Assembly (NCBI GenBank): GCA_934045905.1
Contig: OW203767.1
Location: forward strand, 19,843,073 to 19,907,072
Direction of reading: 5' to 3'
DNA: 64,000 nucleotides
From: Leuctra nigra
Taxonomy: Eukaryota > Arthropoda > Insecta > Plecoptera > Leuctridae
A model generated the notes under the pieces. The model ran no database searches. It saw only the letters and a list, made by a program, of their open reading frames with translations, and was not told the origin of the DNA. Position numbers and translations under genes: made by a program. This document shows positions 53,810 through 64,000 of this stretch, piece by piece (the stretch's first letter is position 1; each line of letters begins with the position of its first letter).

Positions 53810-53893
53810 CTATCCGACGGGTCCGGGTCCCGGTGCGGTCCGGGAGATCATGGTGACGATCGTCATGTAGTGAGTGTAGCTCAGCTTAATGAT
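53810..53893 (-). CDS. Odorant receptor exon 7 (TM7 and stop)
   Basis: The acceptor is CCTTCCAG/ATC; it codes for IIKLSYTHYMTIVTMISRT, then a Pro/Gly tail and TAG. The SY motif is characteristic of the family's last helix; the tail is not. Confidence 0.8.
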   Translation of the reverse strand: MIKLSYTHYMTIVTMISRTAPGPGPVG

Positions 53894-56800
53894 CTGGAAG
53901 GGAAATCAAGGTCGAATTGTTATCACTATAGGAAACGCTTTTGATAAGCCAGCGCCAGCCTTCGTATATTGAATGCGAATTAACATTCGTGTGATAAAGT
54001 GCGGATAATTTGGTATAGTATACATTTTTTTTAATACATTTGACAATTATTACAAAACAAGCATAAAATGTCAAAAACTCTTTAATTTCTTGACAAATTT
54101 GCCTGAAAATTATATAAAATCTGATAAGAATATCGGTCAACCATTGACTGGTCAACAGTTCCATTTTGTTCAACCAATCACAGGATCTTGTCCAAAAACT
54201 CCGCTCTTATGACACATCTAGTGTAGGTGCAAAATTTCAGGTTGATTGTGTTACCTGGGCATTGTCTACACACAAAAATGTCATAATGTATCCAAGTTGT
54301 TTACCTGCTCACATGTTCTCATGGTCAACGGGACCAAGCGCGCTGCTCTGACAACCGACTCGTGGTTCGCTCGCGATATCATGATCCGCATCGACTTCTT
54401 GAAGCAATCCGAAGCGTCAAACCAATCACAGCCGTAGATCGAGTCCTTCACTAGCGAGCTCTGTAACACATCAGTCATCTTCATCACGGCCATTGTCCCG
54501 AATATCCCAAGCAACTTGGTTCGAATCTCACCTCTTCCCTGACAAGGTCCGCGAGGTAGCAGACGACAAACAACTGGATGAATGATGTCACAAAGATGGG
54601 GAAGAATATGATCGCTTGCATGTTGTAAGGCACCTGGAAGAATCATATAAAATCAATTAAACTGCTCAATGTTTCTAATGAAAATGTGTAAAGAAAGAAC
54701 TGCTTACCAAAGCGTACCAGAATACATAGGCTCCAGTGAAGATGAGATTACAGGCGAGTTGAACGAATGTGATGACCTCGAAGACAGATTCCATCTCAGT
54801 AACAAAACTAGAACAAGTAGTGATGAGATTACAGGCGAGTTGAACGAATGTGATGACCTCGAAGACAGATTCCATCTCAGTAACAAAACTAGAACAAGTA
54901 GTGATGAGATTACAGGCGAGTTGAACGAATGTGATGACCTCGAAGACAGATTCCATCTCAGTAACAAAACTAGAACAAGTAGTGATGAGATTACAGGCGA
55001 GTTGAACGAATGTGATGACCTCGAAGACAGATTCCATCTCAGTAACAAAACTAGAACAAGTAGTGATGAGATTACAGGCGAGTTGAACGAATGTGATGAC
55101 CTCGAAGACAGATTCCATCTCAGTAACAAAACTAGAACAAGTAGTGATGAGATTACAGGCGAGTTGAACGAATGTGATGACCTCGAAGACAGATTCCATC
55201 TCAGTAACAAAACTAGAACAAGTAGTGATGAGATTACAGGCGAGAAGGAACTACTTCTATCATGGGGGGGGGGGGGGGGGGATTGCGACTCCCGGAAAAG
55301 GGGCCCCAGTGAGTTTTTTTAGAATTTAAACCAGTTAAAATAGTGATTCTGGGGCTTTAAAATGCTCAAGTTGAAGCAAAAAATCCTCAAATTTTTGCTC
55401 CGCAGGGCATTTTTTCGAATGTAAACATCTTAAAATCGTATCTGGGATGCTAAACTGCTCAAATTACGACAAATAACTCACTGTTTGCCCCGCAGGGCGT
55501 TTTTTTAGAATTTCAACAATTTTTAACTGGCAGTGGTGACGGTTTGTTCCGATGAAAGTGCTGGTGGCCCTGACGTTCGCGACGTTTCGAAGGCGTTACT
55601 ACCTTCATCTTCTTGCGCCGAAAACGTCCACGACATCAATTTTTAAGTGATTCTTGGACACTAAACTTAATGTTGTATGGTGATAGGGGGGTCAGCCTGG
55701 TCGAGTTGGGGGGGGGGGGGGGGCACATAGGCGTGCGCACGGGGGGGGGGGGGGGGGGGGGGGGGCCGGGTGGGCCTTGACCCCCCCTAATGGGTCAGCC
55801 TCAACTAAAAAATTATAAAATGTGGTCCTCATAGTGTCAAAATTTTGTTTTAAATGGGTTTAAACAAAAAAATCTCCCTGCGGGGCAGACTGAAGTTGCT
55901 CAAAAACAATAGGAAAACAATGCCTATAAAGTACTTTCCAAAAACACGATTTTTCATGAATTCCTAGGTTTTTCCCATAATAATTTCTTTTTAATATGCC
56001 TCAAAATTGCTCTAATATGATGTATGACCTTCAGAGAATATTTTCTCGGAGTCTTCGCCCCCGAATATTCTTTCATATCAATTAATATTGTTATGTCGTG
56101 AAAAAATTAATTTTTGGGAATAAAATGCACCTTAAAACGTCTCAAATTCATTTTGAAGTGCCCAAAATACTAAAACGCTCTGCCGGACAGGGTTTTGGGG
56201 CATGCCCCCTCAACTTATTGTAGTGAAAAGGTGTGTAAAATTTAAAAAAAAATGTAAAGAAAATGCTCCTCAGAATGTCTCAAAATTGATTTCCAAGTGT
56301 CAAAAAACCAAAAATCGCCCTGTGGGGCAAGGTGGGGGGCGCGCCCACCACACCCCCCTTAACCCGTGGATTTTTTTTCCTTGAACTTTACCCCCCTGTC
56401 ATTAATCCTGCCGGCGCCCATGTTGGCCCCCCCTAATGATTTCTTCTGCGCACGCCTATGGGGGGCATAATCCCCCAAATCCCCCCCCCCCTTCCTACGC
56501 GCCTGACTGTCTACTAGCACTGCGACAAACTCACCTTGTCAGCTCTGCATGGTGGTCCACACAATCCTTCAGCAACCGCTCCATTTCTCTGTCCATCTCC
56601 GCTTTGGTTACTCTCTTTGGTTTTGTGATTATTTTGGGAAGATGTAACCATTGCTCTACATTATTTGTTGCATCTTCTTTCTTTCGAGGTTGGTTCACCG
56701 AGGAAGTTGAAGTACGCTTCAGGTTGTCTCTTGCTCGTTTGGGGATGGTGGATATATTGTGACGAAGGAGTCTGAACTGTGCTATTGTATGTAATAGAAT

Positions 56801-58393
56801 GGACAACACGAAGGCGTCCACGACAGCTATGTTAAGGACCACCAGATCGACGGAAAACAAGGAATATAGGACGAGGGTGAGCTCGAAGTTTGGTGATACA
56901 GTTGCGTTGTAAGGGTACCAAATGCTGTGGAAGGAATACATTTAATTAGACTATAATATTGGTTAATGGTGCGTCGACAACTAGGTAATTTTGCGGTTAA
57001 TTTTATATATTTTATTTTGTAAAATGAGGAGAAGTTGACCATAGGGGGCACCGGTCCGGAATAGTCCAGCACTGTTGGGAAGGCCAGTGCGTTATGATGG
57101 CGGACAATGGGACGGGGAGTGGAACACGTTCGGGAGGAAGTCCTTCTCGAGGGAGGCGACAGGGGGGCATTGAATGTCATGATTATTAAAATCAATGTGT
57201 TAAATGCAGAACCGTTTCAGCTCAGCTCCTATTTGCATTTCGGAGAAACACAGGAAACCAGACCCATTTCTTATACAAAATCCGCAGCAGAATCAGTTTC
57301 AATCAAAGTTTTGAAAGACTTTTTTCTGCAATTTTAAATTGCCTCTTTATCTAACAAATTTTTTTAGTTGGCAGGTTTTGCATCTATTGCCCTGCTTATC
57401 CGGGCTTATTTAGTTTGAAATGATGTATGTATACATACCTAAACAGCAACATTCTGTTCACCCAGAAGAGAGGAACTATGATGAAATGTATAACTACGAT
57501 CAACCCTGAGAACGCAATCGTTAAGTAAATAGTTGCAGCACATTTACTGTTGCGAACTGCATTCTTCATGATCAACATTTCACTCTTTCTGCCCTTCATG
57601 CCACGATCAACCATGGATTCCATTCTCAGAGCCAGTCCTTTAAATCTTGCTTGTCCATAGAGAGCGCTTCCAACTTTAGATATCTCACTTATTCCTATGG
57701 CTATGAGACTGATTGACTCAAGAACATCGGAGACTTCTCGGACTTGAGAGTACATGTTGAATGGTACGGCGATTGAGATGATGTACAGAGTTAAGACCAG
57801 TTTAAAGCGTGGCAGGTGATATTTCACAGCTCTGGACAAGAAGCTGGAAGAATCCTCCAAGCCCCATAGACCTGGTGGAGGAGAATATTTTTACAGAGTG
57901 TCAACTTCTATCGATACCAGAATGAAAAAGCATGGACATGGAAGCTGGGGGTATAGTTTTAGATCCAAAATCTATAATTTTAATTTATTATTTTTAAATC
58001 GCGTAATTGTTCTTTATAATTTACAACACTGATGTCTTAGAATAATAATTGCCATATTTTTCATTTTTGAAGTAAATTTCAGTTTTGCACAATCTATTTG
58101 AACTTCTTTTAAAGATAAATTTACAATGTAAAAAAACCAAATTATAACTCCATGGTAAAAATATGTAGGTATTGAACTAATTGTACGATTTTCTTTTTAG
58201 TTTCGATCTTCAAACTTTTGTTCACTATTAAAATATGTAGAATTTTCGAACAAAGACTAAGAGCAAAACTGACTGCTCTTCACTCACCTAACAATGAAAG
58301 TGTCTTCCTATTGACATCGAAACACTTTTCCCCCGGTTGAAGTGTTCCAATTCTCACCAACATTGTGTCAATCCACTTCCGTGCCCTCGACAT
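53810..58393 (-). CDS. Insect odorant receptor (7tm_6 family), 7 exons, complete (456 aa)
   Basis: This is a ligand-tuned odorant receptor subunit, expected to form a cation channel with Orco in dendrites of olfactory neurons. Exons 58288-58393, 57439-57871, 56535-56924, 54708-54807, 54532-54633, 54305-54460 and 53810-53893 all join in phase. Hydrophobic segments in order are LVLTLYIISIAVPF, LESISLIAIGISEI, IYLTIAFSGLIVVIHF, LYSLFSVDLVVLNIAVVDAF, VITFVQLACNLIFTGAYVF, IIFFPIFVTSFIQLFVVCYL and the C-terminal YTHYMTIVTMI. The typical C-terminal pattern is present: YGCDW, then MRIMISRANHESVVRAARL, then KLSYTHY. The length is normal (about 380-460). It differs from Orco, lacking its long conserved loop, so it is a divergent tuning receptor. 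The protein ends in an unusual Pro/Gly tail (APGPGPVG). Exon 4 overlaps an 81-bp tandem array carrying five extra acceptors. Confidence 0.88.
54305..54460 (-). CDS. Odorant receptor exon 6
   Basis: 52 codons from SSLVKDSIYGCDWF to PLTMRTCEQ; acceptor TTACAG, donor CAG/GTAAAC. It is the conserved cytosolic anchor segment of odorant receptors. Confidence 0.86.
54532..54633 (-). CDS. Odorant receptor exon 5 (TM6)
   Basis: 34 codons, VPYNMQAIIFFPIFVTSF through YLADLVREE, with acceptor TTCCAG/G and donor GAG/GTGAG. The preceding intron is only 73 bp. Confidence 0.86.
54708..54807 (-). CDS. Odorant receptor exon 4 (TM5), overlapping tandem array
   Basis: The acceptor is TTCTAG/T and the donor TTTG/GTAAGC, 100 nt. 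It codes for SFVTEMESVFEVITFVQLAC and then NLIFTGAYVFWYAL. Entry phase fits exon 3 and exit phase exon 5. The first two thirds of the exon and its acceptor form the terminal unit of the 81-bp array, so the precise acceptor used is ambiguous among six identical sites. Confidence 0.75.
54738..55245 (-). repeat. 81-bp tandem array containing an odorant-receptor splice acceptor and half-exon
   Basis: Six full units of 81 bp plus a short partial, nearly identical. In gene orientation each unit is about 13-17 nt of intron end (ACTTGTTCTAG) plus the first ~66 nt of exon 4. Acceptor TAGs lie at 54808-54810 and every 81 bp up to 55213-55215. 81 is a multiple of three and the array has no minus-strand stop, so it reads MESVFEVITFVQLACN... 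repeatedly. Confidence 0.95.
55310..56500. repeat. Dispersed repeat with CCCCGCAGGGCGTTTTTTT motif and long G runs
   Basis: The motif recurs near 55403, 55490, 56290 and elsewhere (51490, 45503). G runs of about 18, 17 and 27 bases lie at 55263, 55708 and 55741. In odorant-receptor intron 3. Confidence 0.6.
56535..56924 (-). CDS. Odorant receptor exon 3 (TM4 and intracellular loop)
   Basis: The acceptor is TTCCACAG/C and the donor ACAAG/GTGAGT (phase 2). It starts SIWYPYNATVSP; after TM4 comes a long basic loop (PKRARDNLKRTSTSS) ending CVDHHAELTR. Confidence 0.86.
57025..57185. repeat. Dispersed repeat, copy 2
   Basis: As for 43600-43880; lies in odorant-receptor intron 2. Confidence 0.45.
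57439..57871 (-). CDS. Odorant receptor exon 2 (TM1-TM3)
   Basis: The acceptor is CCACCAG/GT and the donor TTTAG/GTATGT (phase 2). It carries three hydrophobic helices and ends FWVNRMLLF. Confidence 0.88.
58288..58393 (-). CDS. Odorant receptor exon 1
   Basis: Starts MSRARKWIDTMLVRIG and ends LSLLG at TTAG/GTGAGT (phase 1). It is the cytoplasmic N-terminus. Confidence 0.8.
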
Positions 58394-60213
58394 TATGTTT
58401 CTTTCACACCTCTCTTTGCAAAATATTATCGATTGCTTTTACTTTACAAAAATAAATGGCTACTTTTCACATTGAGAGTTAGCCAAGTTATAAAACACTG
58501 AATGAAAGTGTTAGATTCAGAAACCAAAAGTACGCATAGATAATATTGCAGGTATTATTACTTCAGCACGCAGTGAAATTGATATGTGAAGGAAATGCCA
58601 TAAAAAGAGAACTCAAGTAGAAAATAAAAAAATTAAATATTGAAATTAAATGAAATGAAATGAAATGAATAAATAAGGAAATTAGAAAAATAATGAAAAC
58701 ATTGCAGTAAAAGTGCAATGTGCATTTAATCACTCGTCTACCTTCTCTATAGTCCAATCAATTATGCCCTCTATATGTTAGCAAATTACTATCTTCCTAT
58801 TCATTGACTATATCGTTTTGAGTTGGAGCAAATGTAGAAAAACGTTTCTTCTCGTAAATATTTGGTGTTACTGAAGAACATTACATTTGTGTTACACCCA
58901 GAATGTTACATAATGTGATATTGATTTCACAATATGTCAATTATTCATATCTAAATTGACTACGTCTCCGTCTTTAACCCGAGGTTAAATCAGTATCAAT
59001 TTTACAACTTTAGTTTACAACAAAACAGTTGTTACAGTTGTACAGTAGTTGTTAACAAAACAACTTTTATTATTGATTGGTTTTTCTTCGACATTAGTTA
59101 AACCTTGCTTCATCCATTGTTATTGGTGGAGTAACATTAAAATACAATTACAATTCTAGAAAAACATAAAATCATAAACTTGTACAAATTGTATAACGGA
59201 CAAACAAATTGATAAAATGCCCATGTGGGTTTTGAGGTATTGCACTATCCGAAGTAAACTATACTTTATTTATGAAATAATTTGTATTATTTGTATATAA
59301 TGCCAAGCGTGGTAAAAATCAAATATTGGAGATATCTGAAAACTTTTCTTTTATTCGAAATTTGTGAAATATTGAAAATTTGTAGAGCTTATAACTACTG
59401 TTTTCTTTGGTAGTGCATTTTGTCCCTGCAACAGCCTGTGAGGGGCGGGAGGGGGATGACAGTAAGTGCAGCAGGAAAGAGGGTCAGAAAATGATAATTC
59501 GTAATCTGGGAAACCAGATGGACCATGAGGGTGATTCGATGAACTCAAGGACCGTGAAATAGTCAATCTCAATATCACGCTACTTTTCCTCGTGCCATTC
59601 CACTTGTTTGTCATCCATCGGGATAATGGGACGGGTTTTATTGTAATCACATTGAATCCCATTTGTATTTTCAATATGGAAGTGAACCTTGGCACGACCT
59701 TTATTTTATTTTATTATACAACAAACAAAATGATTAGAGTATAAACTAGACACGTATGGTCGGTGACAGGCTAAGTTGAACCCGGCTAGCATGGGCCGGC
59801 CTATACCTGGCAATGCTTAACAGGGTTCAGCTTAGCCTGTCCCCGACCTTAGGTCCCGCTACACTAGTGATTGTAACCGAAATTATGACACAAAATCGAA
59901 CTAATTCTAAATATAGATCCTAAGGGTGGAAAAGAGTTGTTTGAAACCAGATTATATTATAACTATCTAAAAAAATATTACTAAATAGCACCAGTTAAAA
60001 ATTTAGATCAAAATTATGAGAAGACTAAAGTTTTTTAATTTGGGGATTTCATTCTTTGGTATAAAGACAGGTAAATTATATAAGATGGAATTAAATCAAA
60101 CACTGAGAGATCGTATTATTATAGCATTTACAATTGTACATAACAATTCATGAATCATTCAGGAAGAATAACAATGAATCTCTTAAGTTTCATTATTTTG
60201 GAATGATTTGTAT
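58394..60213. other. Intergenic region between the odorant receptor and the bHLH exon
   Basis: AT-rich. Contains one foldback (59758-59856) and a minus-strand AATAAA at about 59700-59705 that could end the bHLH transcript about 510 bp after its stop. Nothing else recognised. Confidence 0.4.
59758..59856. repeat. Foldback repeat downstream of the bHLH exon
   Basis: GGTCGGTGACAGGCTAAGTT pairs with its complement near 59828-59852. Confidence 0.6.
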
Positions 60214-60475
60214 TCAAACGTCCAGCACATGATTCAAATAAGCAATGTAACAGATGGCGAGCTTGAGGATCTCGATCTTGGAGAGCTTCTTGTCAGGCGG
60301 CAGCGTCGGCAGGAGTTTCCGCAGCTCGGAGAAGGACACGTTGAACGCCTCGACTCGGATGCGCTCTCTAGTGGCGTGCGCCGTGCGGTACTTCTGCGTC
60401 GCCCGGCGTCGGCGGCGTCGTTCTTCGCGCGTCAGTGAGCCCATCTCGCCGCGGTCCTTCTCACGATCACGGTCT
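60214..60475 (-). CDS. HLH4C: NHLH/HLH4C bHLH transcription factor, last coding exon (5' part beyond right edge)
   Basis: This is a class II bHLH factor of the NHLH1/2 (HEN) group, acting in nuclear E-box regulation of neuronal differentiation, usually with Daughterless-type partners. The exon codes for 86 residues plus stop: a charged [10 protein letters not shown] lead, [19 protein letters not shown], basic region [15 protein letters not shown], helix 1 [13 protein letters not shown], loop PDKKLSK, helix 2 [20 protein letters not shown], then the stop at 60214. The match to vertebrate NHLH1 and fly HLH4C is close across the whole domain. The acceptor CACAG/A at 60476-60478 sits inside the first unit of the 64-bp array, and the exon enters one base into a codon, so upstream coding exons lie past 64000. 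The plus-strand ORFs here are antisense shadows. Confidence 0.93.
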
Positions 60476-63400
60476 CTGTGAACAAGGCGGACGCGTCAGT
60501 GAACCCATCTCGCCGCGGTCCTTCTCGCGATCACGGTCTCTGTGAACAAGGCGGAGGCGTCAGTGAGCCCATCTCGCCGCGGTCCTTCTCACGATCACGG
60601 TCTCTGTGAACAAGGCGGAGGCGTCAGTGAGCCCATCTCGCCGCGGTCCTTCTCGCGATCACGGTCTCTGTGAACAAGGCGGAGGCGTCAGTGAGCCCAT
60701 CTCGCCGCGGTCCTTCTCGCGATCACGGTCTCTGTGAACAAGGCGGAGGCGTCAGTGAACCCATCTCGCCGCGGTCCTTCTCACGATCACGGTCTCTGTG
60801 AACAAGGCGGAGGCGTCAGTGAACCCATCTCGCCGCGGTCCTTCTCGCGATCACGGTCTCTGTGAACAAGGCGGAGGCGTCAGTGAACCCATCTCGCCGC
60901 GGTCCTCCTCACGATCACGGTCTCTGTGAACAAGGCGGAGGCGTCAGTGAACCCATCTCGCCGCGGTCCTTCTCGCGATCACAGTCTCTGTGAACAAGGC
61001 GGAGGCGTCAGTGAACCCATCTCGCCGCGGTCCTTCTCACGATCACGGTCTCTGTGAACAAGGCGGACGCGTCAGTGAACCCATCTCGCCGCGGTCCTTC
61101 TCACGATCACAGTCTCTGTGAAAAAGGCGGAGGCGTCAGTGAACCCATCTCGCCGCGGTCCTTCTCACGATCACGGTCTCTGTGAACAAGGCGGACGCGT
61201 CAGTGAACCCATCTCGCCGCGGTCCTTCTCACGATCACGGTCTCTGTGAACAAGGCGGAGGCATCAGTGAGCCCATCTCGCCGCGGTCCTTCTCACGATC
61301 ACGGTCTCTGTGAACAAGGCGGACGCGTCAGTGAACCCATCTCGCCGCGGTCCTTCTCACGATCACGGTCTCTGTGAACAAGGCGGAGGCATCAGTGAGC
61401 CCATCTCGCCGCGGTCCTCCTCACGATCACGGTCTCTGTGAACAAGGCGGAGGCGTCAGTGAACCCATCTCGCCGCGGTCCTCCTCAATATCACGGTCTC
61501 TGTGAACATGTTGGAGGCGTCAGTGAGCCCATCTCGCCGCGGTCCCTCTCACGATCACGGTCTCTGTGAACAAGGCGGAGGCGTCAGTGAACCCATCTCG
61601 CCGCGGTCCTCCTCACAATCACGGTCTCTGTGAACAAGGCGAAGGCGTCAGTGAACCCATCTCGCCGCGGCCCTCCTCACGATCACGGTCTCTGTGAACA
61701 AGGCGGAGGCGTCAGTGAACCCATCTCGCTGCGGTCCTTCTCACGATCACGGTCTCTGTGAACATGTTGGAGGCGTCAGTGAGCCCATCTCGCCGCGGTC
61801 CTTCTCACGATCACGGTCTCTGTGAACAAGGCGGAGGCGTCAGTGAACCCATCTCGCCGCGGTCCTCCTCACGATCACGGTCTCTGTGAACAAGGCGGAG
61901 GCGTCAGTGAACCCATCTCGCCGCGGTCCTTCTCACGATCACGGTCTCTGTGAACAAGGCGGAGGCGTCAGTGAACCCATCTCGCCGCGGTCCTCCTCAC
62001 GATCACGGTCTCTGTGAACATGTCGGAGGCGTCAGTGAGCCCATCTTGCCGCGGTCCTTCTCACGATCACGGTCTCTGTGAACAAGGCGGAGGCGTCAGT
62101 GAACCCATCTCGCCGCGGTCCTCCTCACGATCACGGTCTCTGTGAACAAGGCGGAGGCGTCAGTGAACCCATCTCGCCGCGGCCCTCCTCACGATCACGG
62201 TCTCTGTGAACAAGGCGGAGGCGTCAGTGAACCCATCTCGCCGCGGTCCTTCTCACGATCACGGTCTCTGTGAACATGTTGGAGGCGTCAGTGAGCCCAT
62301 CTCGCCGCGGTCCTTCTCACGATCACGGTCTCTGTGAACAAGGCGGAGGCGTCAGTGAACCCATCTCGCCGCGGTCCTCCTCACGATCACGGTCTCTGTG
62401 AACAAGGCGGAGGCGTCAGTGAACCCATCTCGCCGCGGTCCTCCTCACGATCACGGTCTCTGTGAACAAGGCGGAGGCGTCAGTGAACCCATCTCGCCGC
62501 GGTCCTTCTCACGATCACGGTCTCTGTGAACAAGGCGGAGGCGTCAGTGAACCCATCTCGCCGCGGTCCTTCTCACGATCACAGTCTCTGTGAACAAGGC
62601 GGAGGCGTCAGTGAACCCATCTCGCCGCGGTCCTTCTCACGATCACGGTCTCTGTGAACAAGGCGGAGGCATCAGTGAGCCCATCTCGCCGCGGTCCTTC
62701 TCACGATCACGGTCTCTGTGAACAAGGCGGAGGCGTCAGTGAACCCATCTCGCCGCGGTCCTCCTCACGATCACGGTCTCTGTGAACAAGGCGGAGGCGT
62801 CAGTGAACCCATCTCGCCGCGGTCCTCCTCACGATCACGGTCTCTGTGAACATGTTGGAGGCGTCAGTGAGCCCATCTCGCCGCGGTCTCTCTCACGATC
62901 ACGGTCTCTGTGAACAAGGCGGAGGCGTCAGTGAGCCCATCTCGCCGCGGTCCTCCTCACGATCACGGTCTCTGTGAACAAGGCGGAGGCGTCAAAGAAC
63001 CCATCTCGCCGCGGCCCTCCTCACGATCACGGTCTCTGTGAACAAGGCGGAGGCGTCAGTGAACCCATCTCGCCGCGGTCCTTCTCACGATCACGGTCTC
63101 TGTGAACATGTTAGAGGCGTCAGTGAGCCCATCTCGCCGCGGTCCTTCTCACGATCACGGTCTCTGTGAACAAGGCGGAGGCGTCAGTGAACCCATCTCG
63201 CCGCGGTCCTCCTCACGATCACGGTCTCTGTGAACAAGGCGGAGGCGTCAAAGAACCCATCTCGCCGCGGCCCTCCTCACGATCACGGTCTCTGTGAACA
63301 AGGCGGAGGCGTCAGTGAACCCATCTCGCCGCGGTCCTCCTCACGATCACGGTCTCTGTGAACAAGGCGGAGGCGTCAGTGAACCCATCTCGCCGCGGTC

Positions 63401-64000
63401 CTTCTCACGATCACGGTCTCTGTGAACAAGGCGGAGGCGTCAGTGAACCCATCTCGCCGCGGTCCTTCTCGCGATCACGGTCTCTGTGAACAAGGCGGAG
63501 GCGTCAGTGAACCCATCTCGCCGCGGTCCTTCTCACGATCACGGTCTCTGTGAACAAGGCGGACGCGTCAGTGAACCCATCTCGCCGCGGTCCTTCTCAC
63601 GATCACGGTCTCTGTGAACAAGGCGGACGCGTCAGTGAACCCATCTCGCCGCGGTCCTTCTCACGATCACGGTCTCTGTGAACAAGGCGGAGGCATCAGT
63701 GAGCCCATCTCGCCGCGGTCCTTCTCACGATCACGGTCTCTGTGAACAAGGCGGACGCGTCAGTGAACCCATCTCGCCGCGGTCCTTCTCACGATCACGG
63801 TCTCTGTGAACAAGGCGGAGGCATCAGTGAGCCCATCTCGCCGCGGTCCTCCTCACGATCACGGTCTCTGTGAACAAGGCGGAGGCGTCAGTGAACCCAT
63901 CTCGCCGCGGTCCTCCTCACGATCACGGTCTCTGTGAACATGTTGGAGGCGTCAGTGAGCCCATCTCGCCGCGGTCCCTCTCACGATCACGGTCTCTGTG
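60427..64000 (-). repeat. 64-bp minisatellite of 55+ units derived from the bHLH exon/acceptor junction
   Basis: From 60481 to the window end the array keeps an exact 64-bp register (3520 bp, 55 units) and is cut by the edge. The last 54 bp of a unit (60427-60480) are the true exon start and acceptor of the bHLH gene. On the minus strand each unit carries TTGTTCACAG followed by the exon's first coding bases, including the ATG of MGSL. Units differ at a few sites (GGAGG/GGACG, GAACCC/GAGCCC, CTTCTC/CTCCTC, AACAAGG/AACATGTT). Unlike the 81-bp array, 64 is not a multiple of three, and reading on from a unit hits TGA in the next. Confidence 0.97.

Noticed and set aside
54669..55322. 217-residue plus-strand ORF made of DEITGELNECDDLEDRFHLS repeats
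   Set aside because: It is the antisense of the odorant-receptor exon-4 array; the opposite strand has matching splice sites, phases and a recognised family.
60480..64000. CRISPR-like regular repeat array
   Set aside because: Units are directly contiguous with no unique spacers, in a eukaryotic intron next to a bHLH exon; it is a minisatellite.

Overview
This is a gene-poor, transposon-dense, AT-rich stretch of animal nuclear DNA, almost certainly from a winged insect. The evidence is long introns with GT..AG sites, an insect-type seven-transmembrane odorant receptor, a maelstrom gene, an HLH4C/NHLH bHLH gene and many short inverted-repeat transposons. Abundant TACC/GTAG runs resemble those of some hemipteran or lepidopteran genomes, but the order cannot be settled from this window. 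There are no bacterial-type operons.

Layout. (1) About 5.2-37.5 kb, minus strand: maelstrom (piRNA pathway; HMG box plus MAEL domain). Eight exons were joined by matching splice phases; the extreme 3' end was not found. Its introns hold most of the mobile DNA. These include a 5.37-kb Kolobok-type DNA transposon with an intact THAP/DDE transposase and a divergent P2X7-tail-like ORF (intron 2), a LINE with endonuclease, reverse transcriptase and a truncated ORF1 (intron 1), and many hAT-, Mutator-, pogo- and TTAA-type MITEs, often nested. (2) 38.4-44.7 kb, plus strand: MRPL17 (mitochondrial ribosomal protein bL17m), three exons, divergent from maelstrom. (3) 48.8-49.3 kb, plus: a small secreted protein with two EF-hands, two exons. 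(4) 53.8-58.4 kb, minus: a complete seven-exon odorant receptor (456 residues). (5) 60.2-60.5 kb, minus: the last coding exon of an NHLH/HLH4C bHLH factor. It runs directly into a 64-bp minisatellite of 55 units that continues past the right edge.

The most unusual signal is shared by three of the five host genes: a tandem array sits on or beside a 3' splice site. In the odorant receptor an 81-bp unit (six copies) contains both the splice acceptor and the start of a transmembrane exon, and it stays open in frame, so alternative acceptor use could add multiples of 27 residues. In the bHLH gene the 64-bp unit contains the acceptor and the first coding bases of the exon. In maelstrom a 25-bp unit lies a few bases upstream of the exon-8 acceptor. 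All exon structures here come from reading splice sites and phases by eye; no transcript data were used.
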